From: Rhexocercosporidium sp. MPI-PUGE-AT-0058
Taxonomy: Eukaryota > Ascomycota > Leotiomycetes > Helotiales
Assembly: GCA_020746875.1 (NCBI GenBank)
Contig: JAGTJL010000013.1
Span: 992,001 to 1,056,000, forward strand
Direction of reading: 5' to 3'
Length of the DNA: 64,000 nt
A model generated the notes under the pieces. It was not told the DNA's origin. It ran no database searches and saw nothing but the letters and a program-made list of their open reading frames with translations. This document shows positions 33,490 through 45,217 of this stretch, piece by piece; the first letter of the stretch is position 1, and every line of letters begins with the position of its first letter. The translations under genes and the position numbers were made by a program.

Positions 33490-33956
33490 TCAAAGTGCAA
33501 CCTCTTTCCCATTGACCTGCACACTCAACGCTCCGGTCTTCCTGTCCGCCGTAACCGCGATATTGACCGAAACATCATTGAACACAGCACCGAGCCCGAA
33601 AACAAGACCATTCCCAGTCACTGTCCATCCGCCTCCCAGTGAACCCTCTCCCTGCCCTGGGATACCGGCATTGAAACCTCCTCCGACGGTTCCTGCAGCA
33701 CCCGTCAGCTACACTCCTTTCGATGGGCACTATGACCGCCCTCTTTCCACCTGCACTTACCATTACCAAAATTAATTCCAGCACCGGCAGAATATCCAAA
33801 ATCGAGATTCGAGGCGCCGTAGGCTAGTTGTCCAATTCGTGTCGTTTGATCAACCTCCTCTACTTGCGTGATGTTGATTGGTAGAGACTGGTTCTGCGCG
33901 AGAGATAGGGGTACAAGGAAAGCTGTTGCAATGACAATTAGACTTGAAGGTTGCAT
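33490..33956 (-). CDS. Small secreted Gly-rich protein
   Basis: Two exons right to left, 33956-33761 and 33692-33490, joined across a 68-bp intron in phase 1, give 132 residues. The ATG at 33956 is followed by a classic signal peptide (MQPSSLIVIATAFLVPLSLA), with cleavage likely after ALA-like SLA. The mature part has an Asn-linked site (NITQ), a Gly/Asn-rich middle (GYSAGAGINFGNGTVGGGFN) and a beta-rich end (VSVNIAVTADRKTGALSVQV). It has no Cys in the mature part, so it does not look like a Cys-rich effector. I do not recognise a family. The next gene in the same direction is a GPI-anchored glucanase, so a wall role is possible. Confidence 0.75.
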
Positions 33957-35003
33957 CTTGGAATTTGGCTTGAAGAAATCGTTTGACAAGTTACTGAACG
34001 AAGTGATGTCGGTAAATATCGACGAGAAGCAGTGGTTCGGCGTGTGGAGGAGGTAAATCGCGCAACAGAAACGATGAAAGGTCGAGAGGCATGACGTCGT
34101 AAAGAATCCAGGGGAATTTAGGAAGTCATTTCCGAGGGTCCCATATTCTGCGGTTGTGCCTTGAATAAATGTGCTTTGAGTTTTGGCGATCTTGTTCAGT
34201 ACTTGGCGAAAGTATATTTTGCCCAGTGCTGATGGAAGTCAAATATCGCAGATGAAGCCTAAATGCTTATCTCAAGGTAAATGACTCGTGAAAGACTTGA
34301 ATAAACTCGAGACCTAACTGTTCACGCTCCTAGGAAAAAGTTTCCTACACAGTGTACGAGATTTTGCGAAGTTTTGGAGATGTAAACAAATGGCTGAGTC
34401 CCTGGTGCCGGCTAGTTTATATCGACTAGAGGACAGATTCATTCGAGGCGAAAATCTGAAAGAATGATAACATGAGAAGTACGATAATCGATATAGTATA
34501 GTCGAAATAGGAAACAAAATGTACAAGCAGACCGAGAGCCTGCCTCTAATCAACTTCCTCACTTCCTAGTCGCGCTAGCTGTACATTTGACCTATTGATG
34601 AACACGATCTCCATGAACTTCGAAATGCTGGAGCAGAATTCTCAACTTCAGCAAGACTTTATACCACAAAGAGCATTGATTCGGTGTCGAATACTTCGCT
34701 GTGGCAGCTTGTCTGCTCTCGCATCGATGATCGATGCGAGCCATTCAGATATTAGCTTTTTTCTTAAGAAGGATTGTTTCGGGCTGTGGCGAGGCTTCTT
34801 TCTTATCTACGCTTGATGATTCTATTAATATAAGCAGCAAAATAGGCACAAGTTGCAATTTCTTCAATCCAGGGGCCAAGTTCGCTTCCTTTTCCAAATG
34901 CAATCCAAGCGAATTCATGGGTTGTACAAGTCCTTCAGAACTGTGAGGATTGGAGCAGAGTATCTCTACTGTCCTCTGATATGATACGTAGCCTCCATCC
35001 TGT
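33957..35003. other. Intergenic with a perfect-arm palindrome
   Basis: About 1 kb without a gene. It includes the palindrome at 34718-34740. Confidence 0.5.
34718..34740. repeat. 23-bp palindrome, 11-bp perfect arms
   Basis: Arms CTCGCATCGAT and ATCGATGCGAG face each other across one G. It could form a short hairpin or bind a dimeric factor. It lies about 260 bp beyond the stop of the GH17 gene and 760 bp upstream of the small secreted protein gene. Confidence 0.8.
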
Positions 35004-36307
35004 TTACATTAACATGATCGCAGAAAGAACAGAAACAAGACCGACGAAACCCGTAGATCCTATCAACTGAGCAGCAACACCCTTCTTAACGCCTTTACTC
35101 AAATCGGTGTTGACGGTTGCAGGTGCACCACTTCCTGCGGCACATGTCAAGTTGAAAGTGGTTTCCGCGCTCACGTCCTTGGAAACGGCAAATCTAAATT
35201 CGTCAGTCTCCATCCATATCTCCGAGGCTGAGATGATCCTACTTCTCGCTAATTGCAGGATTTGTATCTCGCAAATTATACCACCAGACATTGTTCCTGC
35301 CGAGATACTTGCATGCAATGGTGTCCCTGGCCTCAGTTAATATGTGCACCTTTTCTACAGCTTGACAGCAAGCATGGTTTATCAATGTCTGACACTCACC
35401 AATAAGTCTTTGCATTTTCGGGTGTGGCAGTTGCATTTCCGGATGTTGGTCCCTCAAACGGCCATCCAGTTTCAGTGATCCCTAGGTGGCGTGAAAGTTA
35501 GCATGAATTGACGATGGGAATGATCAAAGAAAACGATGAACTGTGATCCAAGACCAACTGGAGAGAACTTCTCAGATACTTACAAACAGGCTTGTCTCCG
35601 GCAGCAGTCAGCGTCTTGTTGTGCAGATCCTCAAAGATCGCTTCAGCGTTCTCAATCCTGTTGTCTTGATCTTTCTCATAGTAAGGATAGAGATCCATGC
35701 CGAGAAAGTCAACAGCTTCAATGACAGCACTGTTCGAAGAGTTCGACCAGGCGCTCCACGAGTCAACATGTCCGACTGGTTTTTGAGCAAGACCGGTTCC
35801 ACTGATAGCTGCGCGGACTTCTCGAATGAAGTTGACGATAGTTTCGGGTCCTGCTCCAATGCCCGCCTTGTTCGCAATGCCACTCTCAGACAAGCGATAC
35901 AGGTCTTCGCTTCCAACACTGATGGCAACCACTAGATCCGTGAACCTGGTCCCGAATTTGTCGGTGGCAGACTTCAATGCTGCAATCTCATTGGAGATTG
36001 AGGTTGTGCCTGAGCACCACATGCCGATAAGGATCGAAGTGTTGGTGTTGATGGCAGCTTGGAAGGCTTCGATTGGCGTGTTCGTCGTTCCCTGCTGGAT
36101 ATTGGTATATAGACGAACGCTGCTGAATGTCCCAGGCGAAAAGTGTAGAGCTCGGGCGGCGTTGAATTCATCTTCGAAGTCAGATTGGACTTTGGCTTTG
36201 TTCGAGTCGAAGAATGCTCCTGAGTTGAAACCTTGATATACCCTTTCTTGAGCGGTGACTGCTCCGATGGCCGTGAGGATAGGAAGAATACCGAGTGTCA
36301 ACTTCAT
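35004..36307 (-). CDS. eglC: GPI-anchored GH17 beta-1,3-endoglucanase (EglC-like)
   Basis: Four exons right to left: 36307-35584, 35481-35400, 35326-35243 and 35193-35004. The introns are 102, 73 and 49 bp and the junctions keep the frame; the protein has 359 residues. A signal peptide (MKLTLGILPILTAIGAVTAQ) is followed by the GH17 barrel: RVYQGFNSGAFFD, SVRLYTNIQQGT, VGSEDLYR with the acid/base Glu, and WITETGWPFEGPTSGN with the nucleophile Glu created across the first intron. The last 23 residues (AAQLIGSTGFVGLVSVLSAI...) form the hydrophobic GPI-anchor signal. The Ser/Thr-rich stalk of typical EglC is very short here, so the protein is smaller than usual. It remodels beta-1,3-glucan in the wall. 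Confidence 0.92.
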
Positions 36308-37067
36308 CTTCGCGTTCTCCTGTAGCTGCTGCGAGATAATTTATGTAGCGAGACAACGCTATGATTGGTGATAAATTCGAAGTAAAACGATCACGAAAGT
36401 CAAAGTCGCAACTAGGATCGGGAACGTGGGGAATTAAGTAGCAAAGACAAACCCAGGACTCGGCACTCAGAAGCCAGTGCCCAAATCTTTGTCCCGTTCC
36501 TGGTGTCACTCATTTAACTTTCGACCACTCTCAACATTCACCGCAAAAGCCACACGTATCAATTCTAGCTCCCGACAAGCCACAGTGTGTGAGGTTTGAC
36601 ATTGGATTCGTCTTATAACAATAGATTTGGCTTGGAATGAGTGCCACAGAACGCCTCGAAAACGAAGCCATCCAGTGAGATATCGAGGTGTAGGGACGAT
36701 CCCGAATCCTTCAGATGAAACTGGGGAAGAGGTAAGGATTGCGGGGGCTTCTATGCCCGGCTTATGGGGCGAGTGGGAATTATCCAGTTGTGCTCAACGG
36801 GGCTGGCTCTTGGCTCCAGTAGAGCACATACACAGAATCAGGGCTCGCTTGTGAGGGAAGTTGGAACCATCTTTTATTTTAGACTGGTGCATGTGTCAAG
36901 TTTCTAGGGGGCAAAGGTATCGCCACTACTACCTAAATTAGTAAGATCCCACTTGGCAACTTTGAGCAAGTATTGCCGCTCTGAACCAAGTCTGACTGAC
37001 ATTAAAATCGATCATTGGTATAGGAGCAAATTCAACCAGTCCCTTTGAACTTCCTCATCCTCTCAAC
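36308..37067. other. Intergenic, promoter of the GH17 gene
   Basis: 760 bp between the GH17 start and the amine oxidase stop. No gene seen. Confidence 0.5.
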
Positions 37068-39534
37068 CTAAATACCCTGCGTCTCGAAATAGGGATGATT
37101 AGGGTCATAAGGAAACTTCCTCACAACCTGGTCTCCGACATACTCCGTCAAATCCGGCATCAAACCATGCACACTTGAGACCGCACACTCCGCACTCCCC
37201 TGGCCAAATGTCTCAACAGTAGTTCCCTCATCGCCCCCATACAGAATCTTCACCATATTGACTGTCTCGCGAGCTGGGCTCCCCATCAGGTAGTTCACGG
37301 GACTGAGAACTAGGCTACTGTGTGCAGTTGTGAAGACTGTATTTGGTAAATCGCCTGTGTGAGGAACGTGATGCATGCCCACATTCGCCCAGATCACGAT
37401 GTCTTCCTGCACGAGAGACTCGCCGTCGAAGAAAGCGTCGAAGTCGATTGGAGGGTCAAAAACATCTTGAGATTGGTAAGGATGAGAAGCCTTGGGCTCA
37501 GTGTCCTTTTGTCTGGTCACGAAGAGGTCGTTCTTAGCCCAGTTCGCAGATTTTTCGAGGTTGCTGCTGTTCTCAACCGTGAGGTGGATAGTGGGCGATG
37601 AGGGAGAGATCCTGTAACCGCGAGATTCGCCGTATTTGTTTTTGGCGTCAGCGTTGACCACTGTGAAAGCAGTTGCGCCGTTGGCGGCCCAATTTATCTT
37701 CGCCTGATCCTCATTCTCGATTGTGCCGCGTTGAAGCTTCATTGTATTACGCGCTTTGCCTTTGGACCATGGGTAGACTTCTGAGGTAGCAACGTTGGCG
37801 GTAGTTGTCATTGTATTGGAGGTGCCGAGTATGTCGAAGTCAATCTTGAAGTTGAGGACATGGTCGTGCATCGAGCCGGAGAGGGCGTCGTGGATCTGAT
37901 AGCCGTAATCTTCGTTTTTGGCGAAGTAAGCGCTTTGAATGTAACCTGAAGCACGAACGACAATGTTGATAGATCCGTCCATGTAGAACTCGTACGAGAA
38001 CATGTAATCATAGTTCCCTACAGTAGCGACTGTCCTAATAGTAAAGTAAATGTTCTTGGTTGCACTGGCGTATTGAGAAGTGCTGTGTCTTTGAATCGGA
38101 TAGTCGGCTTCTGTCTCGAACAAACAGATACTGTCAATATGGGTGCGTGTAGTCTCGCCGTTATAGAAAGAGCTGTTCATATACGTCGCATATGGGGGAC
38201 AGTCGTAGCCTTTGATGAGTTCAAATGCAAACGGTCCAAATCCATAGTACGTATCCAAATATGCAGTTCCCGACTGAATTGGGTCATTTCCGGCGTAATG
38301 AGCAAGTGCCTCCTGGAGGCTCAATTCGTAGACGATTCGGTCGCCCTTGTACTTGATGTCGTGCAGACTCAAGCCAGTATCGCGCGAGAATGATGTATAG
38401 AACTCAAAGTCCATCCACTTGACGTATTGCTGATCTGGATCTGTGAAGTAGCGCGATCCAGAAGGTGCAATAGATACGGGAGGGAAGTTGGTGTCGAGGG
38501 CTGGAATCTCACCTTCTTGATCGGAATATGCCCATGTACCGTCAACATTCGGCCCGTTCTTGACAAATCCAGGAGAGTAATATGCAGCCCTGAAAGATTC
38601 TGTAGTCTCGTAGAAGATGCCATTGTACAACCAGCCATCCAGCGTCCATTTCGATGCATCACGACCGGTGGCGTTGGTTGTGAAGTAAAGTCCAAGCGGA
38701 AGGAGAGTCAAAGACCCTTGAACCGATTTCGGGCTATTCCAGAATTGATCCCACCGAATGATCCCCTCGTCTTGCCATAGAGGATCGATACCAAAAACAA
38801 TGAGGGTATCATTTTCCAGACCGAGGGAAGAGCCACCCCAAAGGTCGAGAGTGATGTCGAGAATTGAAGATGAGACATTGAACTTCCATTGTTGCCATGT
38901 CGTTTCGTCTGCATCGATATTGCGGACTTTTCCCTCAGTCTTCCGGGTGTATGGATACGTTAGAGGCACTGATGTGACAGTCTCATTCTGAATAGGAAGG
39001 GGCCCAACCAAGAGATCTTGGTAGACTGGCTCTTCTGACGCGCGATGGTTGATGATGACATGTGCATATCTGGTTGGAACAGGTCCATTGTTCTCAAGAT
39101 AGCTCAAAACATCAGTCTTGTTTGGCTCCATCAGTTCGATCATCAATCTATTCGCGTTAACTGAATTACTCCGATGGCAAGGTTGCTACTTACAACGAAT
39201 TATCCCAATCTCCCGCATCTTTGGTGATGGTCAAGTTGAATTGAGGTTGTGAGAATAGCCAAGCTGCAACCGACGCAGTCTCTTCACCAGAAAGGCCTCC
39301 CCAAACATTGGTGTAGGGTGCGTCTATCGCCTGGGCACCTGGAGCGGCACACAACTGGCTGCCTGCAGTGTAAGTCTCATTTGACCAGTGGCGCTTGGCT
39401 TGCGTGTTAGCTATCTTTCTTGGACGCCATGTTCTTGGGTTGATAGAAGTAGAGCTTGGAGCTGATGCCACAAGACCAGGGAGCAAGAGAAGCAAGTGAG
39501 ACCAAGTCGTTAGGTGCATATTGTATGTTTTCAT
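37068..39534 (-). CDS. Secreted copper amine oxidase
   Basis: Two exons right to left, 39534-39194 and 39147-37068, joined by a 46-bp intron in phase 2, give 806 residues. The ATG at 39534 is followed by a signal peptide (hydrophobic LLLLLPGLVASA), so the enzyme is secreted or enters the secretory pathway; most fungal amine oxidases are peroxisomal and shorter. Catalytic marks: TVATVGNYDYMFSYEF near residue 490, where the Tyr after Asn is the topaquinone precursor; the copper pair HDH near residue 540; and the third His region MHHVPHTGDLPNT near residue 705. The active-site Asp block reads ELIKGYDCPPYATYMNS. The enzyme oxidises primary amines to aldehydes with release of ammonia and peroxide. 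The substrate is unknown. Confidence 0.9.
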
Positions 39535-40768
39535 GACTGATGAGTGATATGCGCGAGCACGACGGACGAAGACAAACAAGAAGATGAGAAAGTCCAAACT
39601 ACTTATACTTTCTTATCTGCTAGTAAGAGTGAGTCCAGGATGAGAATAGAGCCTAGCTCTATGAAATATTAAGATGGCTTTCATGCGCCGGCGGGCACCA
39701 GGCATAGTGGATTCTATACAATGAATGGAAATTTGGGCGAGAATGCAAAGCTAAGCTATGCAGTCTGCGCGATAACGGCAGCTGGTACAGAGGGGGACGT
39801 ACTTCGGCACAGGGGAGTGTGCGCCCCTTGAGTTTGGAGTCATTTGAAGAGCAATACGCGTATAAAATATACGCACGCATGTACGTTTAGCCTGTAAGCG
39901 TACTACATTTTGAACCTTGCTAAAATCAGGGACTGTCACGTCCTGGTACCGAGATACTCACGTCTCTGTACCACGAGCCCCCGGTAACATGGCTAAAAGA
40001 GCAATAAGAATAAATAGGCGTCCGCATTCGCATACCACGCGTAATACAACAATTGGCCTGCAATCAACCTCGTAATATAATTTAGTACCAAAAGAGGGGT
40101 TGGAGGAGCATGCCAAAAAGCCATGCAACAATGAATGACTTACTTCATCTAGCCGGTACAGAATGCAGCTATCAGCTCCTACAACGCCGATATCTTTCTC
40201 CCACCTTTGGCGAGTGGATCTGAACAAACTTCCCACGAAAAGTTGCTTGGCGATGGGGGAAGAGATAAGGATTGTAAAGGGGGATTTTGGTTTCTGGATT
40301 GTAAAATGATAGGGGATGAAACGGAATTGTGCAAGAAATGACAAACGTCGAGTAATTGAAAACGACAGCTTGTTCTAACAGTTTCGGTCCAGCTACATGG
40401 TGTTGTAGTTTGGTACCAACCGACATCCCACTTTCTCCATCATGACCTAGCCGATCTATGTTTGTCAGGGATCCTCAATGCGAACAATGCAGCTAAGGAA
40501 TTTCCTGCAGGCTGCTGATCCCGAAGTTGATACGAATTGACTGCTGCGGGTGACTTGAACTGACAGGCACTTTTGATCGGTCGAGATAGATATCCAACTG
40601 CTGAAGTGGCATCAGATGTCGAAAGTGCAAAACCATAGCACCTTTTGCTTGTGATAGATACCCAGTGGTGAGTATTATCCCTGCCCACGCCGTTCATGCC
40701 CGCCTTTAAAGGTGGTTCATATCCCACAGCATAACTTGTGTAACTCCTCGTACTCAACATAGGACAGT
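39535..40768. other. Intergenic
   Basis: About 1.2 kb with no supported gene. The promoter of the amine oxidase is at its left end. Confidence 0.5.
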
Positions 40769-42181
40769 TCAGCCTTGCATGAATGGCAGTCTCCCTCCCC
40801 AACTTTCCAGGTTCAAAGGTCTAACAGGCTCGCCACTTTCGGCGTAAGCAATTTGGTCTTCGGTCAGAGTCTTGTTGTTTTTCAAATGGGTGATGACATC
40901 TTCCCTCCGAGGCACGGGGCAATACCAATCGGCCATGTATCTAACAGTGATATTGTGACGAAGAGAGCTCATGGCTTGGTCGAAGGGTTTGGCTTTGAAG
41001 TTATCCATTGGATTGTGGTCGCAAGTATTGTTTCGACGTAAGGACATATATTGGCACTCCTCGAGCGGCTCTCCGGCCGGCCATCCGTAATCACGGTAGA
41101 GTGTCTGTACCCAATTCTCCCACCTTGGGGGGCTTAATTCTGGAGTATAGTTCTCATCCGTGCGAACAGAGCCTGGAAGATAGCCGGACTCTAACCGACT
41201 TGTCAAATGGATGAAGCCGCGCAGAAGATCAGGCGCAAGTCGAGCATTAATAGTGTCTTCTCCATAATATACCTTCTTGTGGACTTTGTACTCAAGTGGT
41301 ATTTTGTTCCAATTGAATCGTCCGAAAAAGGGATCGCTGCCCCGATTGCCCCCTTGAGTATTCAGCGCAACTATTCTGTTCGCTGCAGTATCGAGCACAA
41401 GAACAATGCTATATCTGCGATCTCCGACTGTGGACAGAGGAATTGCCGATTTTGGTAACGGTTGAAACTCGAGCATGGCGTTTCGAAAGTTGTTCCTTGG
41501 ATAAAGCTGATCTCCCACCTCCTCAAAGGATCTCGGGCAAGTCGAACATTCTTGTAATTTCGGTAGTCGACAAAGTGTCCATTCCTCCAGAATATATCCC
41601 GATTTTGACCTATCCAGCCCTCCCACCAGCCAGCATCATTTTCATGCAACTTCCTCAGCTCAGGTTCGCTCATGTATGCATCGGTTTCTTTGTTGTATTG
41701 GTCCTCATGGGGAGTAATATATGGCAGCTGCTGCATTGTCTGGATCACAGCTTCGTCTAGCCCGAGCTTAGTGGCCAATGTGACGTTTATTGCCAGTGTT
41801 CCTGCGTGTGGAGGGTACGCAATCATGTCTCGTCCGGTGTATCGCATATCTCGCAGAAGTTCATAGTACTAACAGGTCATTTGTTAGCCATTGATTCCAT
41901 GGCAGAGGAGGAATGTAGCTTACGGCAGTGACAAGCCCGACGGTTTCAGTAACATTGTATGTTGGACCAATATACACTGGCTCGCTGCGAAAGAACAACT
42001 TCCAGCACACTAGCCCTTGTAAAAATACTGCCAATCCAACGGACCGCCATACTGTCGTCTTCGAAGGTCGAGTATTCCGTGATTTCCAAGGGTTCCAGAA
42101 GCTCGTCCTTGCTGTAAGCAAAGAGTTGCTCGCTTGGTAGTCCTTGGCCCCAACAACTTTCTCCAGATCAATTCTGATCAT
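40769..42181 (-). CDS. Membrane-anchored hypothetical protein with a frame jump
   Basis: The first exon 42181-41924 encodes 86 residues with one membrane helix (SVGLAVFLQGLVCWKLFF). It is spliced over a 55-bp intron to 41868, giving YYELLRDMRYTGRDMIAYPP and an N-terminal luminal domain. The frame reads on to about 41550 (HFVDYRNYKNVRLARDP), where the protein sense moves to the next frame (EEVGDQLYPRNNFRNAMLEF). It then continues to the stop at 40769. A 41-bp intron with a weak GTTCGA donor (41520-41560 region) would repair the frame; a one-base loss in the CCTTT run is the other explanation. The protein is about 440-450 residues long. I recognise no domain; it resembles long fungal proteins of unknown function rich in Trp, Tyr and Arg. 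Confidence 0.6.
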
Positions 42182-43251
42182 AATGCAGAGCCACTGCAGT
42201 CAGCCCGGGTCAGTGCGAAGTTCGTACTTCGCTGCTGGCGCTACCATCCGAGTGGAAAGGGGGAGGAAACTATTGATCGCTGTGAAGTTGATTGTTTAGG
42301 GTAAGATTCATTTGGTGGCGGGATCTAGCTGGAGTGGGTCTGGGTCACCGAAGGTTAGCAATAGAAGACGCTAAATTAGCGAATTAGCCCCTGAAGTGGG
42401 TGAACTCGGTAGTGAGAGCACAACATCAACAAAGAGTTCTGATACAAAGTATTTCCATTCTGTAAGCTGTATGGTGATTGCATAGGTTTACCCAAGTGGA
42501 CACGGGTACAAATAGATAATCTTGTATACTGCTTCTTTCAGTAAGAGAATTAATGTCCAAAATATTTTTTTCTCTTCCTTCGACTCCCTTTTGTCAGTTA
42601 TGTTTGGTTTCTGAACGGGACCTGTAATTCTGTATCTATACGATGTGCTCAGTACCAAGAGGCTCTAACACGTTACCGTCTGCATCAATGGCCCGGTTGT
42701 CAACGGCTAACCCATTCCGGCCGGAATGGATTAAATCAGAAACTCCATTGTAAGAAATATTTTAAGAAACATGTTGGGACACGGGCTGTGGGAATACTAG
42801 TCATTCATTCTTTGAAGGGGGCGGCTCGATAAAATTTACTAAACTTTCGCCTAGCCTAGGAGACTTGAAAATCACCAAAAGCTTGCTCCAACCCCAGATG
42901 TGCGAATGAAAGTTGGATAGCAAACACCTGCTTCTGATTGGTCATGGCTAGGCAGTTGTGTGGCTGATACAGTACGCTTAATTACGGTACGGCCATGCTT
43001 CATACATGAGTGCCACCTCTTAGTGTATGCACCTGCTTTCTTTGTAGTCAAACTCATCCCTCACCCATCGCTAGAGAACGGAGGGGATTGCATTGGCCAT
43101 GAGTAAGTTCTGAACGCTGGCACCCTTTGACTCCGCTAAAATTGATGCTGCTAGACCTATTCGTAACTGCCTCTGACACCTTTAGCGTCACCGGAGGTCC
43201 CATGGCACATGCTCTTCTGGATCATGACCACCCTCGCCCTCAGAAGCATGA
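42182..43251. other. Intergenic with an 18-bp perfect palindrome
   Basis: About 1.1 kb between divergent genes. It carries the palindrome at 42712-42729. No gene seen. Confidence 0.5.
42712..42729. promoter_or_regulatory. 18-bp perfect palindrome CCATTCCGGCCGGAATGG
   Basis: This inverted repeat is built around CCGGCCGG, a form often bound by dimeric Zn2Cys6 factors. It is placed about 530 bp upstream of the minus-strand hypothetical gene and about 540 bp before the plus-strand frame at 43252. Its function is inference only. Confidence 0.4.
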
Positions 43252-43704
43252 GCCAGCCCTGCGGGAAAGTCTGCAACACAAGAAATCAATACCGAACCTA
43301 TTTACCCAGCTCGCCTCTCATCTGAATTCTACACATTGTATTTCTCTCTCTCGATCAACTGGGCATATAACCCAATCCACTACAGAAATACCACCGCAGA
43401 GGCTTTTCGCAGTATCGTTGCAGAGAGATATTTCGATAGATCGCTTATTGAGGGTATTCATGCCTTAGGTTCGTCGACTTAGATACCATGGTTGCTCTTT
43501 GTTCTAGGTCCACTGCTACAATCGATTAGACTTGCCAGCTTCGAGGGGGTGTTCTGGAGCAAGCTTTTCGGATTCAGTTTCCTGGTGCCATGGCTGGTGG
43601 TGGAGTTGTTGGTCTTGGTCGCCGGAAACATGGATATTCAGCTGACCACTGATATTCCAGCCGTTTCGCGAAACCCATTATCCATACGACCGGCTGGCAA
43701 ATAG
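43252..43704 (+). CDS. Possible fragment of a membrane-protein gene
   Basis: Frame 43252-43468 reads EFYTLYFSLSINWAYNPIHY and RNTTAEAFRSIVAERYFDRS. A 39-bp intron (43469-43507, GTTCGT..TAG) joins it to 43508-43704, reading GPLLQSIRLASFEGVFWSKL, then a membrane helix (FGFSFLVPWLVVELLVLVAG). The join keeps the frame and removes a stop. No ATG is present in the first exon, so the start must lie in an upstream exon I cannot place, or the gene is a remnant. No family is recognised. Confidence 0.35.
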
Positions 43705-43738
43705 GAGGGAGAATGGAAGCAATCATGGATATGACAAC

Positions 43739-43924
43739 ATGATCGTATTCAGTCTAATCATGCTGAGTCTAGTTCCCGTGCTTGTGTATGCTAAGGTCAT
43801 ATACGTTCAGAAGGCTCTAGTACTTGTCAATCCATTCTTATTGTTAGTCTTCGCGGTATTCTCATTTTGTCTAGTAGCTGCAGCGGTTTTGGTTGTTTTA
43901 AGCTTGGTGTATTGGAATCTCTAA
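43739..43924 (+). CDS. Small two-helix membrane protein ORF
   Basis: An ATG-initiated frame of 61 residues is almost entirely hydrophobic, with two helices (MIVFSLIMLSLVPVLVYAKV and PFLLLVFAVFSFCLVAAAVL). It may be an exon of the preceding membrane gene in another frame. Composition alone is weak evidence. Confidence 0.3.
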   Translation: MIVFSLIMLSLVPVLVYAKVIYVQKALVLVNPFLLLVFAVFSFCLVAAAVLVVLSLVYWNL

Positions 43925-45217
43925 GCTTTGATATCAAGCTATTTGTGGCTTGGTGGAAACCTTTTGGTACCGGGTCGGGACAGGTATTCGGATGTATTGG
44001 AGGTGCAGGTAATGGCATAACTTTTGCTTGGGTTCTTCGTTGTTAATGCTTAGCTATGTGTTATCAGTTATGCTTCGTGTTATGATCCAGTTAGAACTGT
44101 TAATCTAGGCTGGACTGCTGTTCTCGGTTGATAGTTTTCCATGGCTGACCAAGTTTGTTTTGAGAATGGGATGCTGTACGGAGTGGTATTTTCGGAAGTA
44201 AAGTATTTCTCTAAAGAGTGAATATCACAAGAAATCATCTCAAACATAAATACATGTACACAATACGTATCATCATGGAGAGGCCGGCAAAAATGCGACC
44301 TGCATTTGGACAAAGGAGCAAAAGGCAAACCTAACACTACTAGCTTTATGAGTATCTTGGTTCCCAAAGAACCAAAACACCTAGAATCTAAATTTCGTAA
44401 TTTTCTAGAGGTTCTCTCTCGGACCAATTTGAGTTTCACTGTTAAGTATCGATGCTTGTCAAGATGTGCTGGCTATCCATTCAGAGACTCTTTCGAAGCA
44501 GATCTTATTCTAAGATACGAAATATGAAGGATCGTCAGGAGGTATTAAGACATCAATGATTAAAATTGTTAGCCATTTATACTCTGATCCGGATTATCTG
44601 CCCTCTCTGCTTCTCGACTAAAGTCGCACAAATTTGAATCTCATCTTCAGACGAGCAGAATAGAGGTTCCTAGCTAACGCCCCACCCAGGTTGACAATCA
44701 TTGTCCTCCACTCACACAACTGACATCTTGGTGGGATCTATGAATTCTGATCCATAATCATAATTGCTCCCTCGGCACAACGCTCATCTGTTAGCAATGC
44801 GAAGAATGTTTGAGTTGCTCCCAAGATGATTCTCTTACCGGTACACGACTAGCTCTCTCACAGAATCGTAGCCGCTGCCACTAATTGCAAAAGGATATTT
44901 CCCGTTGTTGTATCTCTTCACCGTTTGTAGGATCGTCAAGCTCTATATTTTCTGTTTGTCAGCTTACTCACTGTTGTTGATTCAGATGTACCTAAAGTGG
45001 TCTGTGACATCAATGCTTGTGCAGAATAAAGCTAGGAGGTGTGATGCAGCCAAAAAATACGAATCTGTCCCGAATAGTGCTATCTATAGGCAAGGGACGA
45101 GAGGAACCAATTCACAGAAAGGGGGTTTCACCTCTATCTCTTCAAAGTTCAAAATCAATGAACACCAAACCCCAAATGCCGTCTCGGAAGTACCGCAAAA
45201 GCCAATAATTCAACCCC
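43925..45217. other. Intergenic
   Basis: About 1.3 kb without a supported gene; its right end is the 3' flank of the ABC transporter. Confidence 0.45.
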
